Of a stretch of 64,000 nt of DNA, positions 45,180-53,622 are shown piece after piece. Source of the stretch: Diaphorobacter nitroreducens (GTDB lineage Bacteria > Pseudomonadota > Gammaproteobacteria > Burkholderiales > Burkholderiaceae_C); contig RJVL01000003.1 of assembly GCA_003755025.1 (NCBI GenBank), positions 372,001-436,000 of the forward strand, written 5' to 3'. Position numbers and translations under genes: made by a program. Numbering within the stretch: the first letter of the stretch is position 1; each line of letters starts with the position of its first letter. The notes under the pieces were generated by a model, which was given only the letters and a program-made list of their open reading frames with translations, searched no databases and was not told the origin of the DNA.

Positions 45180-47186
45180 TCAGAACTTCCACGTCACGTC
45201 CAGGCGTACGTTGCGGCCCGGCTCGGCGAAGCCCCGGCCACTGATGGCGCCAGCGGTACTCACGTAGTAGGCGTAGCTACCCTGGTCGTAGTAGAACTTG
45301 TTGAGCAGGTTGCGCGCGCCGAAGGTCACGCGCAAGCGGTCGTTGCCGTAGGGCAGCCAGTTGACGTAGACGTCGTGCACGCCAAAGCCGGGCTTGTGCT
45401 TGGTGGCGGTGCGGCTTTCGGAAATCAGATATTCGGTCGAGGTCTTGGATTCCACGAAGCGCCCAAACCATTCCAGGTCCAGGTTCCACGTGGGGATGCG
45501 GTAGCCCAGGTTCAGGTTCCAACTGCGGCCGGTGGACACGCCCAGCCCGTAGGCCTCGTCGCCCAGGTCGTAGCCGTTGAGCTGGGGCTTGGCGCTGGCC
45601 ACAGCAAGACCGCTGCGCCACACGCTGCGATTCCATGCCACACCGACCTCGTAGCCTGAGGACTTCATCGTACCTACGTTGGCCACGGCCCAGGTTGCGC
45701 CGGTGGTGGTGGAGATGAAGTTGCGGATCTGCTGGCGGAACACGGTGGCTTTAGCGCTCCACGGGCCCTCGTTGTAGTTCACGCCCAGCTCGACGTTGCG
45801 GGCCTTTTCTGGCTGCAGTCCGGGGTCGTTCCGCCAGCGGGTGTTGTCCACATAGAACGCCTCCTTGAGTCCCGCGCCGCGCAGGGCGGTGCCTGCGGAC
45901 GCGCGCACGCTCAGCGCGTCGGTCGCCATCCAGGTCAGAGACATGTTGGGGCTCAAGCCGCGGCTGGAGATACGCTGCGCGTGGTTGTCGGTGTAGCCGT
46001 ACCAGTCGTAGCGCGCGCCCGCCCCCAGGAGGAACTGGTCGCCCAGTGGGATGCTGCCTTCGGCGAACAGTCCCTTCACGCTGCTTTCTTCGCGCCCGTT
46101 GCTGGTGGATGCGGCGGGCGGGCGGGCATGGACGGCGTTCATCTCGAAGCGATGGATGTTCAGTCCGTAGCGCACGGTGGCGTCCGCCACGCGGGTGGCG
46201 GCTTTCAGGTTCAGCCCGCTGGAGGCGATCTCTTCGCCGAACTGATGACCCAGCGGCTTGTTGAACTGCGGCTGCGCGGCCGTCGTGATGCGCGTGACCT
46301 TCATCGTGTCGGAGAACAGTCCTAACTCCATGGCCGGAAGGGTGCGCGTGCCGTCATAGCGGTAGGTGACGGTGAGCGTGTCACGCGTGGTCTTCTGGGG
46401 CATGAGCGAATTTCCCTGGCCCTGCCAGAAGTTGGGGCGCAGGTAGCGCGAACCCTCGTCCTGCACGGCCTGATAGCCCAGCGTGAGGCGGTGGCCGGCG
46501 GCGATGCGCCAGTTGAGCTTGCCCAGCCCGCTGCTTTGCTTGGAGCCGCTGTGCGTCTGCCGGATGCCGTCGCCCGCCTGGTAATCATCGTTGTCGTCAC
46601 GGTTGGCGGACACCAGAAAGTCCACGCTCTCGCCCGCCAGGCCGTACAGCGCCGCGCCCCAGCGGTGCCCGTCGTTGGATGCCACGCCGCCGCGCACGCT
46701 GGCGCCAAAGGTCTGGCCGTCGCGCAGAAGCTGCCGGCCATCCTTGGTGGTCATGCGGATGGAGCCTGCCAGGGCCCCCGGCCCGGCACTCGCGGGTGTG
46801 GCTCCGCGGTCAATCTCCACGCTGTGGATGAGTTCCGGGTCGATCAGCAGGCGGGACTGGTGGTGGAACGCCCGGCCGCTCTGCGCCGCGCCGTCCAGCG
46901 TGGTGTTGAGCATGGAATCCTCCACGCCCCGGATGTAGAGTTTTTGTGCGATGGCCGCACCGCCACCCACCGACACGGCGGGCTCGTCGCGCAGCATCTC
47001 ACCCAGGCTGCGCGCCGCGTGGGTCTGCACAGCTTCGCTGGTGACGGTGGTGGTCACGTCGGACACGAGTTTTTCCTGCACGCTGACAGTGGCGAGTGTG
47101 GGCTCCTGCGCCAGCGCGAGAGAGGCCGAGAACAGGCCGGGCAGGGCCAGAAGCAAGGGGTAGGGGCAAGGGTGTTTCACGAACAT
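45180..47186 (-). CDS. TonB-dependent outer-membrane receptor
   Basis: 668 residues. A signal peptide (ends LALAQ) precedes a plug domain (SLGEMLRDEPAVSVGGGAAIAQKLYIRGVEDSMLNTTLDG in parts, EIDRGATPASAGPGALAGSIRMTTKD) and a 22-strand barrel ending in aromatic VRLDVTWKF. It imports iron-siderophore, heme or another metal chelate; the ligand is not apparent. A Fur-like box and a divergent AraC regulator indicate iron control. Confidence 0.93.
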   Translation of the reverse strand: MFVKHPCPYPLLLALPGLFSASLALAQEPTLATVSVQEKLVSDVTTTVTSEAVQTHAARSLGEMLRDEPAVSVGGGAAIAQKLYIRGVEDSMLNTTLDGAAQSGRAFHHQSRLLIDPELIHSVEIDRGATPASAGPGALAGSIRMTTKDGRQLLRDGQTFGASVRGGVASNDGHRWGAALYGLAGESVDFLVSANRDDNDDYQAGDGIRQTHSGSKQSSGLGKLNWRIAAGHRLTLGYQAVQDEGSRYLRPNFWQGQGNSLMPQKTTRDTLTVTYRYDGTRTLPAMELGLFSDTMKVTRITTAAQPQFNKPLGHQFGEEIASSGLNLKAATRVADATVRYGLNIHRFEMNAVHARPPAASTSNGREESSVKGLFAEGSIPLGDQFLLGAGARYDWYGYTDNHAQRISSRGLSPNMSLTWMATDALSVRASAGTALRGAGLKEAFYVDNTRWRNDPGLQPEKARNVELGVNYNEGPWSAKATVFRQQIRNFISTTTGATWAVANVGTMKSSGYEVGVAWNRSVWRSGLAVASAKPQLNGYDLGDEAYGLGVSTGRSWNLNLGYRIPTWNLDLEWFGRFVESKTSTEYLISESRTATKHKPGFGVHDVYVNWLPYGNDRLRVTFGARNLLNKFYYDQGSYAYYVSTAGAISGRGFAEPGRNVRLDVTWKF

Positions 47187-47229
47187 GGAAGAGGGAGCGC
47201 CTGGTAGGTGTGGCGAGACCGCTGAGATT

Positions 47230-47242
47230 GAGAATGGTTATC
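47230..47242. promoter_or_regulatory. Fur-like box between the receptor and AraC genes
   Basis: GAGAAT-G-GTTATC matches ten of twelve positions of the 6-1-6 Fur palindrome GATAAT-N-ATTATC. It lies 44 bases before the receptor start and 58 before the AraC start. Confidence 0.6.
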
Positions 47243-47299
47243 AACTAGCGTGTAGTATCGGGACAGCTCCGTTCTTCTTCTTTTGCGCTGACAGGGAAT

Positions 47300-48313
47300 A
47301 TGTTTGCCGCGACAAAAACCTTTGCCTCGATCGTGAATCGCCGGCAGGCCGAGCCCCAGGCGGGGGAAATGACGGCCCTGCTGCTGGACCGGCTGGCGCA
47401 CGGTGGGGCTCTGAGCGGGCCCGAGCAGGCCGTCGGCGGTTCCGTGTTCAACGGCACGCTGTCCCTGGCCGAACTGCGCGCCGGGTTCTTCCTGCACCGC
47501 ACGGACATCGCGTACCTGCGTGGCTTGACCAGCCGCTTCCCGCTGACCAAGAGCGGGATCAAGATCGTGTTCAAGCTGCAGGGCGGCGGCAGGCTGCGCA
47601 TCGGCCCCCTGGCCCTGCCGGTGGCGGTGCCCCCAGGCGGGGGTGCCCGGGCGGCCGTGGTGGCACTGCGCGGGCCGGCGCCGTACGAGCACCGCTGCCG
47701 CGCGCCGTCGCGCGAGCGCATGCTGGTTCTCACGCTGACGCCGCACTGGCTGGACAAGGCGGGGCTGGGCCACCTGAACGCGCTGCCCCACCTGTCCATG
47801 ACGGCGTGGGCGCCTTCGTCCAGGGCGGTGTACGTTGCCGAGCAGTTGTTGGCAGAGGGCCAGTTGCAGGACGGGCCGCTCAGCGGGCTGCAGCAGGAGT
47901 GCCTGACGCTCGAACTGGTCATCGAGGCGCTGGCGCAGTGGGTCGCGCCCGCCAATTCCGCCGCCGCATGCGAGGCAGCCGGATTGCGGCCAACCGCGTA
48001 CCAGCGGGCATGCCATCTGCGCGACTGGCTCGACAGCGGCGCCGCTGACTCCCTCACCATGGGCGCAATCGCGCGGCACATGGGCTGCAACGCCAGCACC
48101 CTGCAAACGCAGTTCCGCCAGGCATTCGGCAAGCCCATCTTCGAACACTTGCGCGAAGGCCGCTTGCGCAGGGCGGCCGATGCCATCACGGCACAGGGCA
48201 TCACCGTGGCGCAGGCGGCGGACTTGGCGGGCTACCGCAGCCCTGCGAATTTCTCCACCGCCTTTCGCCGGCTCTACGGCTTTTCGCCCAAAAATCTCCG
48301 CGCGAAGCGGTGA
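47300..48313 (+). CDS. AraC-family regulator, PchR-like
   Basis: 337 residues. The C-terminal third has the double HTH: LTMGAIARHMGCNASTLQTQFRQAFGKPIFEHLREGRLRRAADAI, then VAQAADLAGYRSPANFSTAFRRLYGFSPKNLRAKR. The N-terminal part is a ligand domain like that of PchR/YbtA siderophore-responsive activators. It is divergent from the TonB receptor and most likely activates it when the cognate chelate is present. Residues 100-150 are rich in glycine and proline. Confidence 0.9.
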   Translation: MFAATKTFASIVNRRQAEPQAGEMTALLLDRLAHGGALSGPEQAVGGSVFNGTLSLAELRAGFFLHRTDIAYLRGLTSRFPLTKSGIKIVFKLQGGGRLRIGPLALPVAVPPGGGARAAVVALRGPAPYEHRCRAPSRERMLVLTLTPHWLDKAGLGHLNALPHLSMTAWAPSSRAVYVAEQLLAEGQLQDGPLSGLQQECLTLELVIEALAQWVAPANSAAACEAAGLRPTAYQRACHLRDWLDSGAADSLTMGAIARHMGCNASTLQTQFRQAFGKPIFEHLREGRLRRAADAITAQGITVAQAADLAGYRSPANFSTAFRRLYGFSPKNLRAKR

Positions 48314-48341
48314 CTACCGCGCGGCGCACGCTTCCCGTATT

Positions 48342-48397
48342 TGAAGCGAAATTGCCCTCTAGCGCTTTCCTGAAACGCGCTAGTAGCTATTAATAGA
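48342..48397 (-). repeat. Dispersed ~50-bp palindromic repeat, copy 6
   Basis: Reverse copy between the convergent AraC and ABC ATPase genes: AAATTGCCCTCTAGCGCTTT, then AACGCGCTAGTAGCTATTAA. Confidence 0.75.
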
Positions 48398-48403
48398 GAA
48401 GCA

Positions 48404-49198
48404 TCAGCCGAGCAGCAGCGCGTCGTCGGCCAGCTTCTCGCCGCGCACCTTCTCGAACATCTGCAGCAGGTCGGGCACGTCCATACGCGCGCGTTCGTCG
48501 CCCGAGACGTCCAGCACCACCTGCCCCTGGTGCAGCATGACGGTGCGCTGGCCTACGTCCAGCGCCTGGCGCATGCTGTGCGTGACCATCATGGTGGTGA
48601 GCTGGTTCTCGGCCACGATGCGGGCCGTGAGCTGCAGCACGAAATCGGCCGTGCGTGGGTCCAGCGCGGCGGTGTGCTCGTCCAGCAGCAGGATGCGCGA
48701 GGGCTGCAATGCCGCCATGAGCAGGCTCACGGCCTGGCGCTGGCCGCCCGACAGCAAACCGATGCGGTCGGTGAGGCGATTCTCCAGGCCCAGGCCCAGC
48801 GTGGCCAGGCGTTCGCGAAACATGGCGCGTTCAGACTGCTTGACGGCGCCGCGCAGGCCGCGACGCGTGCCGCGCTGCTGGGCCAGGGCCATGTTCTCCT
48901 CGATGGTGAGGTCTTCGCAGGTGCCGGCCATGGGGTCCTGGAACACGCGCGCCACGCGGCGGGCGCGCTCCCACACGGGCTGGCGCGTCACGTCCTGGTT
49001 GTCGATGGCGATGCGGCCGGTGTCCACCGACAGGTCGCCCGAGATGGCATTCAGGAAGGTGGATTTGCCTGCCCCGTTGGAGCCGATGACGGTGACGAAC
49101 TGACCCGCCGGGATGTCCAGCGACATGCCGCGCAGCGCGCGCGTCTCGATGGGCGTGCCGGGGTTGAAGGTGATGAAGAGGTCTTGTGCGCTCAGCAT
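48404..49198 (-). CDS. ABC transporter ATP-binding protein (COG1101 type)
   Basis: 264 residues. Walker A GSNGAGKST (about 38-46), signature LSGGQRQAVSLLMA, Walker B RILLLDEHTAALD and the switch His in VTHSMRQAL. The ARRVARVFQDPMAGT and the QRQAVSLLMA stretch fit the ATPase of the trio with the permease and binding protein upstream, related to TrpXYZ importers. Energises import through the neighbouring permease. Confidence 0.93.
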   Translation of the reverse strand: MLSAQDLFITFNPGTPIETRALRGMSLDIPAGQFVTVIGSNGAGKSTFLNAISGDLSVDTGRIAIDNQDVTRQPVWERARRVARVFQDPMAGTCEDLTIEENMALAQQRGTRRGLRGAVKQSERAMFRERLATLGLGLENRLTDRIGLLSGGQRQAVSLLMAALQPSRILLLDEHTAALDPRTADFVLQLTARIVAENQLTTMMVTHSMRQALDVGQRTVMLHQGQVVLDVSGDERARMDVPDLLQMFEKVRGEKLADDALLLG

Positions 49199-49214
49199 GG
49201 GGAGAGCCTTCCTT

Positions 49215-50102
49215 TCAGCGGCCGCGTGCGGCCAGCTTGCGCTTGAGCTGCGGAATCACGAGGGCGATGGTGACCAGCACGGCAGTCACCAGGTTGAGGT
49301 CCTGCGCCTTCAGGCCGATGAAGTCGCTGTTGAGCGCCAGCGCGATGAAGAAGCGGTACACGATGGCGCCAATGATCACGGCCAGCGTGGCCAGCACCAG
49401 GCGGCGCGAGGGCAGGATGCTCTCGCCCACGATCACGGCGGCCAGGCCGATGACGATGGTGCCGATGCCCATGGAAATGTCCGAGCCGCCCTGCGTCTGC
49501 GCGAACAGCGCGCCCGCCAGTGCCACCAGCGCGTTGGATACGGCCATGCCCAGCAGCACCATGGCGCCGGTGTTGATGCCCTGCGCGCGGGCCATGCGCG
49601 CGTTAGAGCCGGTGGCTCGGATGGCCAAGCCGCGTTCGGTGGCGAAGAACCAGTCCATGAACAGCTTGGCCGCGATCACGATCACCAGCAGGATCATTGG
49701 GCGCGACCAGTAGTCGTCCAGGCCCGGCGGCTGCAGCAAGGTGAACAGCGTCTCGTCGTTGATCAGCGGTACGTTGGGGCCGCCCATGATGCGCAGGTTG
49801 ATGGAGTACAGCGCGATCATCATCAGAATGGACGCCAGCAGGTCCATGATCTTCAGGCGCACGTTCAGCCAGCCCGTGACCAGGCCGGCAACAGCCCCCG
49901 CCGCGGTGGCGGCCACCGTGGCCACGTAGGGGTTATGGCCGGTGGAAATGAGGATGGCGCAGACCGCGCCGCCCAGCGGGAAGCTGCCGTCCACCGTCAG
50001 GTCGGGAAAGCGCAGCAGCCGGAACGAGATGAAGACGCCCAGCGCGACCAGGCTGAAGATCAGGCCGATCTCGACGGCACCCAGCAGGGAAAAGAGTGAC
50101 AT
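49215..50102 (-). CDS. ABC transporter permease (COG4120 type)
   Basis: 295 residues, about eight membrane spans (IGLIFSLVALGVFISFRLL, VATVAATAAGAVAGLVTGW, LASILMMIALYSINL, ILLVIVIAAKLFMDWFF). The region ATERGLAIRATGSNARMARAQGI is the coupling-helix EAA-like loop. It forms the membrane channel for the trio. It is 16 bases ahead of the ATPase gene and 105 bases after the binding protein. Confidence 0.93.
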   Translation of the reverse strand: MSLFSLLGAVEIGLIFSLVALGVFISFRLLRFPDLTVDGSFPLGGAVCAILISTGHNPYVATVAATAAGAVAGLVTGWLNVRLKIMDLLASILMMIALYSINLRIMGGPNVPLINDETLFTLLQPPGLDDYWSRPMILLVIVIAAKLFMDWFFATERGLAIRATGSNARMARAQGINTGAMVLLGMAVSNALVALAGALFAQTQGGSDISMGIGTIVIGLAAVIVGESILPSRRLVLATLAVIIGAIVYRFFIALALNSDFIGLKAQDLNLVTAVLVTIALVIPQLKRKLAARGR

Positions 50103-50126
50103 GGACAGTGGCGGATAGAAAACAAA

Positions 50127-50154
50127 GCAGGAGCCATGGCGCCATGGCTCCTGC
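50127..50154 (-). terminator. 28-base perfect palindrome, terminator/attenuator between binding protein and permease
   Basis: GCAGGAGCCATGGC meets its exact reverse complement with no spacer. On the minus strand it is followed by TTTGTTTTCT, giving a terminator-like structure that would favour the binding protein over the membrane parts. The centre includes a GGCGCC site. Confidence 0.8.
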
Positions 50155-50207
50155 GTGGGGTGCCAGTGGCCCGGGCTGCCGCGGCGGCCCGGCCTTGGCG
50201 CGAAGGT

Positions 50208-51176
50208 TTATTGGACCACTTGCGTGGCGGATTTCACCAGCGCGTCGGAGAGCTTCACGCCCTGCTTCTCGGCGGCGCCGGGGTTCACGAACAGTTCCAT
50301 CTTCGTGCTGACTTCAGGCTTGATGTCGCCGGGCTTTTCGCCCTTGAGCAGGCGCACCACCATGCGGCCGGTCTGTTCGCCCAGGTCGCGGTAGTTGATG
50401 CCCAGGGCGGCGATGGCGCCGCGCTTGACGCTGTCGGTGTCGGATGCCACCAGCGGCACCTTGGCCTCCTGGCCGACCTTCACCAGCGACTCGTAGGCCG
50501 AGACGACGTTGTTGTCCGTGTTGGTGTAGATCACGTCCACCTTGCCCACCAGGCTGCGCGCGGCGCTGCTCACGTCCACCGAGCGCGGGGCAGAAGCCTC
50601 CACCAGCGTCATGCCCATCTTGGGCAACAGTTGCTTGAGTTCCTTGACCACGACGACGGAGTTGGCCTCGCCCGGGTTGTAGACCATGCCCACGCGCTTG
50701 GCGCCGGGCACGACCTGCTTGACCAGGTCCATCTGCTTGTCCAGCGCCAGCATGTCGGACACGCCGGTCACGTTGGTCTTGGAGGGTTCCCAGTTCTTCA
50801 CCAGCTTGGCGGCCACGGGATCCGTCACGGCAGAGAACACCACAGGCACGGTCTTGGTGGCAGCCACTACGGCCTGGGCAGAGGGCGTGGCGATGGCGAC
50901 GATGGCGTCAGGCTTGTCACCCACGAACTTGCGCGCGATCTGCGCGGCAGTGCCCGTGTTGCCCTGGGCGCTCTGGTATTGCCACTTGAGGTTCTTGCCC
51001 TCTTCAAAGCCGGCGGCCTGCAACTGGGCCTTCACGCCGTCGCGGATCGAGTCCAGGGCGGGGTGCTCCACGATGGCGGTCACGGCAACGGACTTTTGCT
51101 GCGCATGCGCCACGGGCGCGAGGGCGGCTGCGGCCAGGGCGATAGCGCCCAGGGGCGCCCAAGACAAACTCTTCAT
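50208..51176 (-). CDS. ABC transporter substrate-binding protein (COG2984, TrpX-like)
   Basis: 322 residues with a signal peptide (ends APVAHAQ). KSVAVTAIVEHPALDSIRDGVKAQLQAAGFEEGKNLKW opens the fold, with QIARKFVGDKPDAIVAIATPSAQAV, VFSAVTDPVAAKLVKNWEPSKTNVTGVSD, and KRVGMVYNPGEANSVVVVKELK. Related proteins bind tryptophan or other aromatic ligands in some bacteria; the ligand here is unproven. First gene of the trio. Confidence 0.92.
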   Translation of the reverse strand: MKSLSWAPLGAIALAAAALAPVAHAQQKSVAVTAIVEHPALDSIRDGVKAQLQAAGFEEGKNLKWQYQSAQGNTGTAAQIARKFVGDKPDAIVAIATPSAQAVVAATKTVPVVFSAVTDPVAAKLVKNWEPSKTNVTGVSDMLALDKQMDLVKQVVPGAKRVGMVYNPGEANSVVVVKELKQLLPKMGMTLVEASAPRSVDVSSAARSLVGKVDVIYTNTDNNVVSAYESLVKVGQEAKVPLVASDTDSVKRGAIAALGINYRDLGEQTGRMVVRLLKGEKPGDIKPEVSTKMELFVNPGAAEKQGVKLSDALVKSATQVVQ

Positions 51177-51318
51177 AACGGTTCACTCTCCAATTGAACG
51201 TGCGGTGTTTTCCTGTGTTTGTAGTACCAGGCCGGCGCAGGAACCACGCGCGGCCTTGTGGGGAGTCTACCGTTTGCCTGCCGTCCGTGGACGGAACGGG
51301 CGCTGCAGCACTTTGGTG

Positions 51319-51374
51319 TCAAAAGTGCCTCCACGGCTTTTCAGTCAAGCGCTAACAGCTATTAAAAATATAGC
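51319..51374 (-). repeat. Dispersed ~50-bp palindromic repeat, copy 7
   Basis: Degenerate reverse copy after the ETF-QO stop: TCAAAAGTGCCTCCACGGCT, then TCAAGCGCTAACAGCTATTA. Confidence 0.7.
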
Positions 51375-51394
51375 ATTGCGCAGCAGCCCCTTGG

Positions 51395-53101
51395 TTACAT
51401 GCCCGAATAGTTCGGACCGCCGCCGCCTTCCGGCGTGACCCAGACGATGTTCTGCGTCGGGTCCTTGATGTCGCAGGTCTTGCAGTGCACGCAGTTCTGG
51501 GCGTTGATTTGCAGGCGTTGTGCGCTGCCGCCCTTGGCTTCGTCCGGCACGAACTCATATACGCCGGCCGGGCAGTAGCGCGCCTCGGGGCCGGCGTACT
51601 TGGCCAGGTTCACATTCACCGGCACGCTGGCGTCCTTGAGCGTCAGATGCGCGGGCTGGTCCTCGGCGTGGTTGGTGTTGCTGATGAACACGCTGGACAG
51701 GCGGTCGAAGGTCAGCTTGCCGTCCGGCTTGGGATACACGATGGGCTTGCACTCGGCCGCGGGCTTCAGGTAGGCGTGGTCGGGCTTGTCGCGGTGCAGC
51801 GTCCATGGAATGTGGCCCTTGAGCACGAACTGCTCGATGCCGTTCATCACCGTGGCCGTGACCAGGCCCTTCTTGAACCAGGCCTTGAAGTTGCGTGCCT
51901 TGTTCAGTTCGGTGTAGAGCCAGCTGCCCTCGAAGGCCTTGGGATAGGCCGAGAGCTCATCATGCTGGCGGCCATTTTGAATGGCGTCATATGCCGCCTC
52001 GGCGGCCAGCATGCCGGTCTTGATGGCGGCATGGCTGCCCTTGATGCGGCTCACGTTCAGGAAGCCCGCCTCGCAGCCCACCAGCGCGCCGCCCGGGAAC
52101 ACGAACTTGGGCAGGCTCATCAGGCCGCCGGCCGTGATGGCGCGTGCGCCGTAGCCCAGGCGCTTGGCGGGCTTGATGCCCTTGGCCTCGTCGCCCTCCA
52201 GGTACCAGCGGATGTTGGGGTGGGTCTTCCAGCGCTGGAATTCCTCGAACGGGCTCAGGTAGGGGTTGCTGTAGTCCAGGCCGGTGATGAAGCCCAGCGT
52301 GACCTTGTTGTCCTCCAGGTGGTAGAGGAAGGCGCCACCGTAGGTGCTGTTGTCCATGGGCCAACCGGCGGTGTGCAGCACGAAGCCGGGCTGGTGGCGC
52401 TGGGGGTCGATCTCCCACAACTCCTTGATGCCGATGCCGTAGGTCTGGGGGTCGCTCTCCGCATCCAGCTTGTAGCGGGCGATGACCTGCTTGCCCAGAT
52501 GACCACGCGCACCCTCGGCAAAGATGGTGTACTTGGCATGCAATTCCATGCCCAGCTGAAATTCGCTCGTGGGCTCGCCGTCCTTGCCCACCCCCATGTT
52601 GCCGGTGGCCACGCCCTTGACGGAGCCGTCTTCGTTGTAGAGCACTTCAGCGGCGGCAAAGCCGGGGAAAATCTCCACGCCCAGGCCTTCCGCCTGTTCG
52701 GCCAGCCAGCGCACCACGTTGCCCAGGCTGACGATGTAATTGCCGTGGTTCTGAAAGCACTGCGGCAGCAGGAAATTGGGCGTGCGCAGGGAGGACTTCT
52801 CGCCCAGGAACACCATGGCGTCGTCGGTCACGGGCTGGTTCAGCGGCGCGCCCTTGGCCTTCCAGTCGGGGATCAGTTCGGTCAATGCCTTCGGGTCCAT
52901 GATGGCGCCGGACAGGATGTGCGCGCCCGGCTCGGAGCCTTTTTCGAGCACGACGACGGAAACGTCCTGGCCCTTCTCGGCCGCCAGTTGCTTCAGGCGG
53001 ATGGCGGTGGCAAGCCCGCCGGGGCCGCCGCCGACGATCACCACGTCATATTCCATGGCTTCCCGGGGACCGTAGGTGCTCAGAATTTCGTCGTTCGTCA
53101 T
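51395..53101 (-). CDS. Electron transfer flavoprotein-ubiquinone oxidoreductase
   Basis: 568 residues from the ATG at 53101 (MTNDEILSTYGPREAMEYDVVIVGGGPGG). ETF-QO moves electrons from electron transfer flavoprotein, fed by acyl-CoA dehydrogenases, into membrane ubiquinone. FAD motif VIVGGGPGGLATAIRL; LEKGSEPGAHILSGAIMDPKAL; the [4Fe-4S] ligands in RYCPAGVYEF and NCVHCKTCDIKDPTQNIVW near the C-terminus. No etfAB is adjacent. Similar to human ETFDH in layout. Confidence 0.97.
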   Translation of the reverse strand: MTNDEILSTYGPREAMEYDVVIVGGGPGGLATAIRLKQLAAEKGQDVSVVVLEKGSEPGAHILSGAIMDPKALTELIPDWKAKGAPLNQPVTDDAMVFLGEKSSLRTPNFLLPQCFQNHGNYIVSLGNVVRWLAEQAEGLGVEIFPGFAAAEVLYNEDGSVKGVATGNMGVGKDGEPTSEFQLGMELHAKYTIFAEGARGHLGKQVIARYKLDAESDPQTYGIGIKELWEIDPQRHQPGFVLHTAGWPMDNSTYGGAFLYHLEDNKVTLGFITGLDYSNPYLSPFEEFQRWKTHPNIRWYLEGDEAKGIKPAKRLGYGARAITAGGLMSLPKFVFPGGALVGCEAGFLNVSRIKGSHAAIKTGMLAAEAAYDAIQNGRQHDELSAYPKAFEGSWLYTELNKARNFKAWFKKGLVTATVMNGIEQFVLKGHIPWTLHRDKPDHAYLKPAAECKPIVYPKPDGKLTFDRLSSVFISNTNHAEDQPAHLTLKDASVPVNVNLAKYAGPEARYCPAGVYEFVPDEAKGGSAQRLQINAQNCVHCKTCDIKDPTQNIVWVTPEGGGGPNYSGM

Positions 53102-53622
53102 GGGTGTCTCTTCTGCTTCGATAGTGGAAAAAGGCAGGGTGCCGGCCTGTGGGAGCGATGGCCCTGTGTGGTGACCGATTGTATTCAGGCCGTCGCACAG
53201 GAATCGCACGGTCGTTCACTTCTCGCTGTGCCGTCCAGACACTTCATTTTGTGCAGTGCACAAGCGCAAACGGGGCGTTCGCGTACCTTCGCTTTATGGG
53301 GGAACGAACTGAAAAACGGCAAGCGATGCCCGCTTTTTCGAATCCCGCATTCCGTAATTTGGCAGCACTTTCGTTATGTGAAAGTGAAGGCCACGGCAAA
53401 ACCCGAGTCTGGCACCGCGACGGCCAGCGCTGTGGTGTGGCAACCTGGCGAAAATTGGACGGGACACTAGGGTAAACACTTAGCTAGAGCAGGGGCATTC
53501 CGCGGGAGATGCTTGTTACCAGCCACTTCCGAATAAAGTCACACTTATTTACATTTGGCGGTTTTTCCTTCTCGTGTTTGCTTCACGGACGGTAAGTCAG
53601 CCGTTCACGTTCCGAGGTACAC
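53102..53622. other. 521-base intergenic region upstream of the chemoreceptor gene
   Basis: Divergent promoters for ETF-QO and the chemoreceptor should lie here. One frame stays open for about 100 codons (53149-53475) but has no ribosome site, no motif and an unlikely composition, so I do not call it. The last 100 bases are AT-richer. Nothing else recognised. Confidence 0.5.

Noticed and set aside
53149-53475. A 108-codon open frame upstream of the chemoreceptor
   Set aside because: No ribosome site, no recognisable motif, composition unlike neighbouring genes, and it lies in the likely promoter region.
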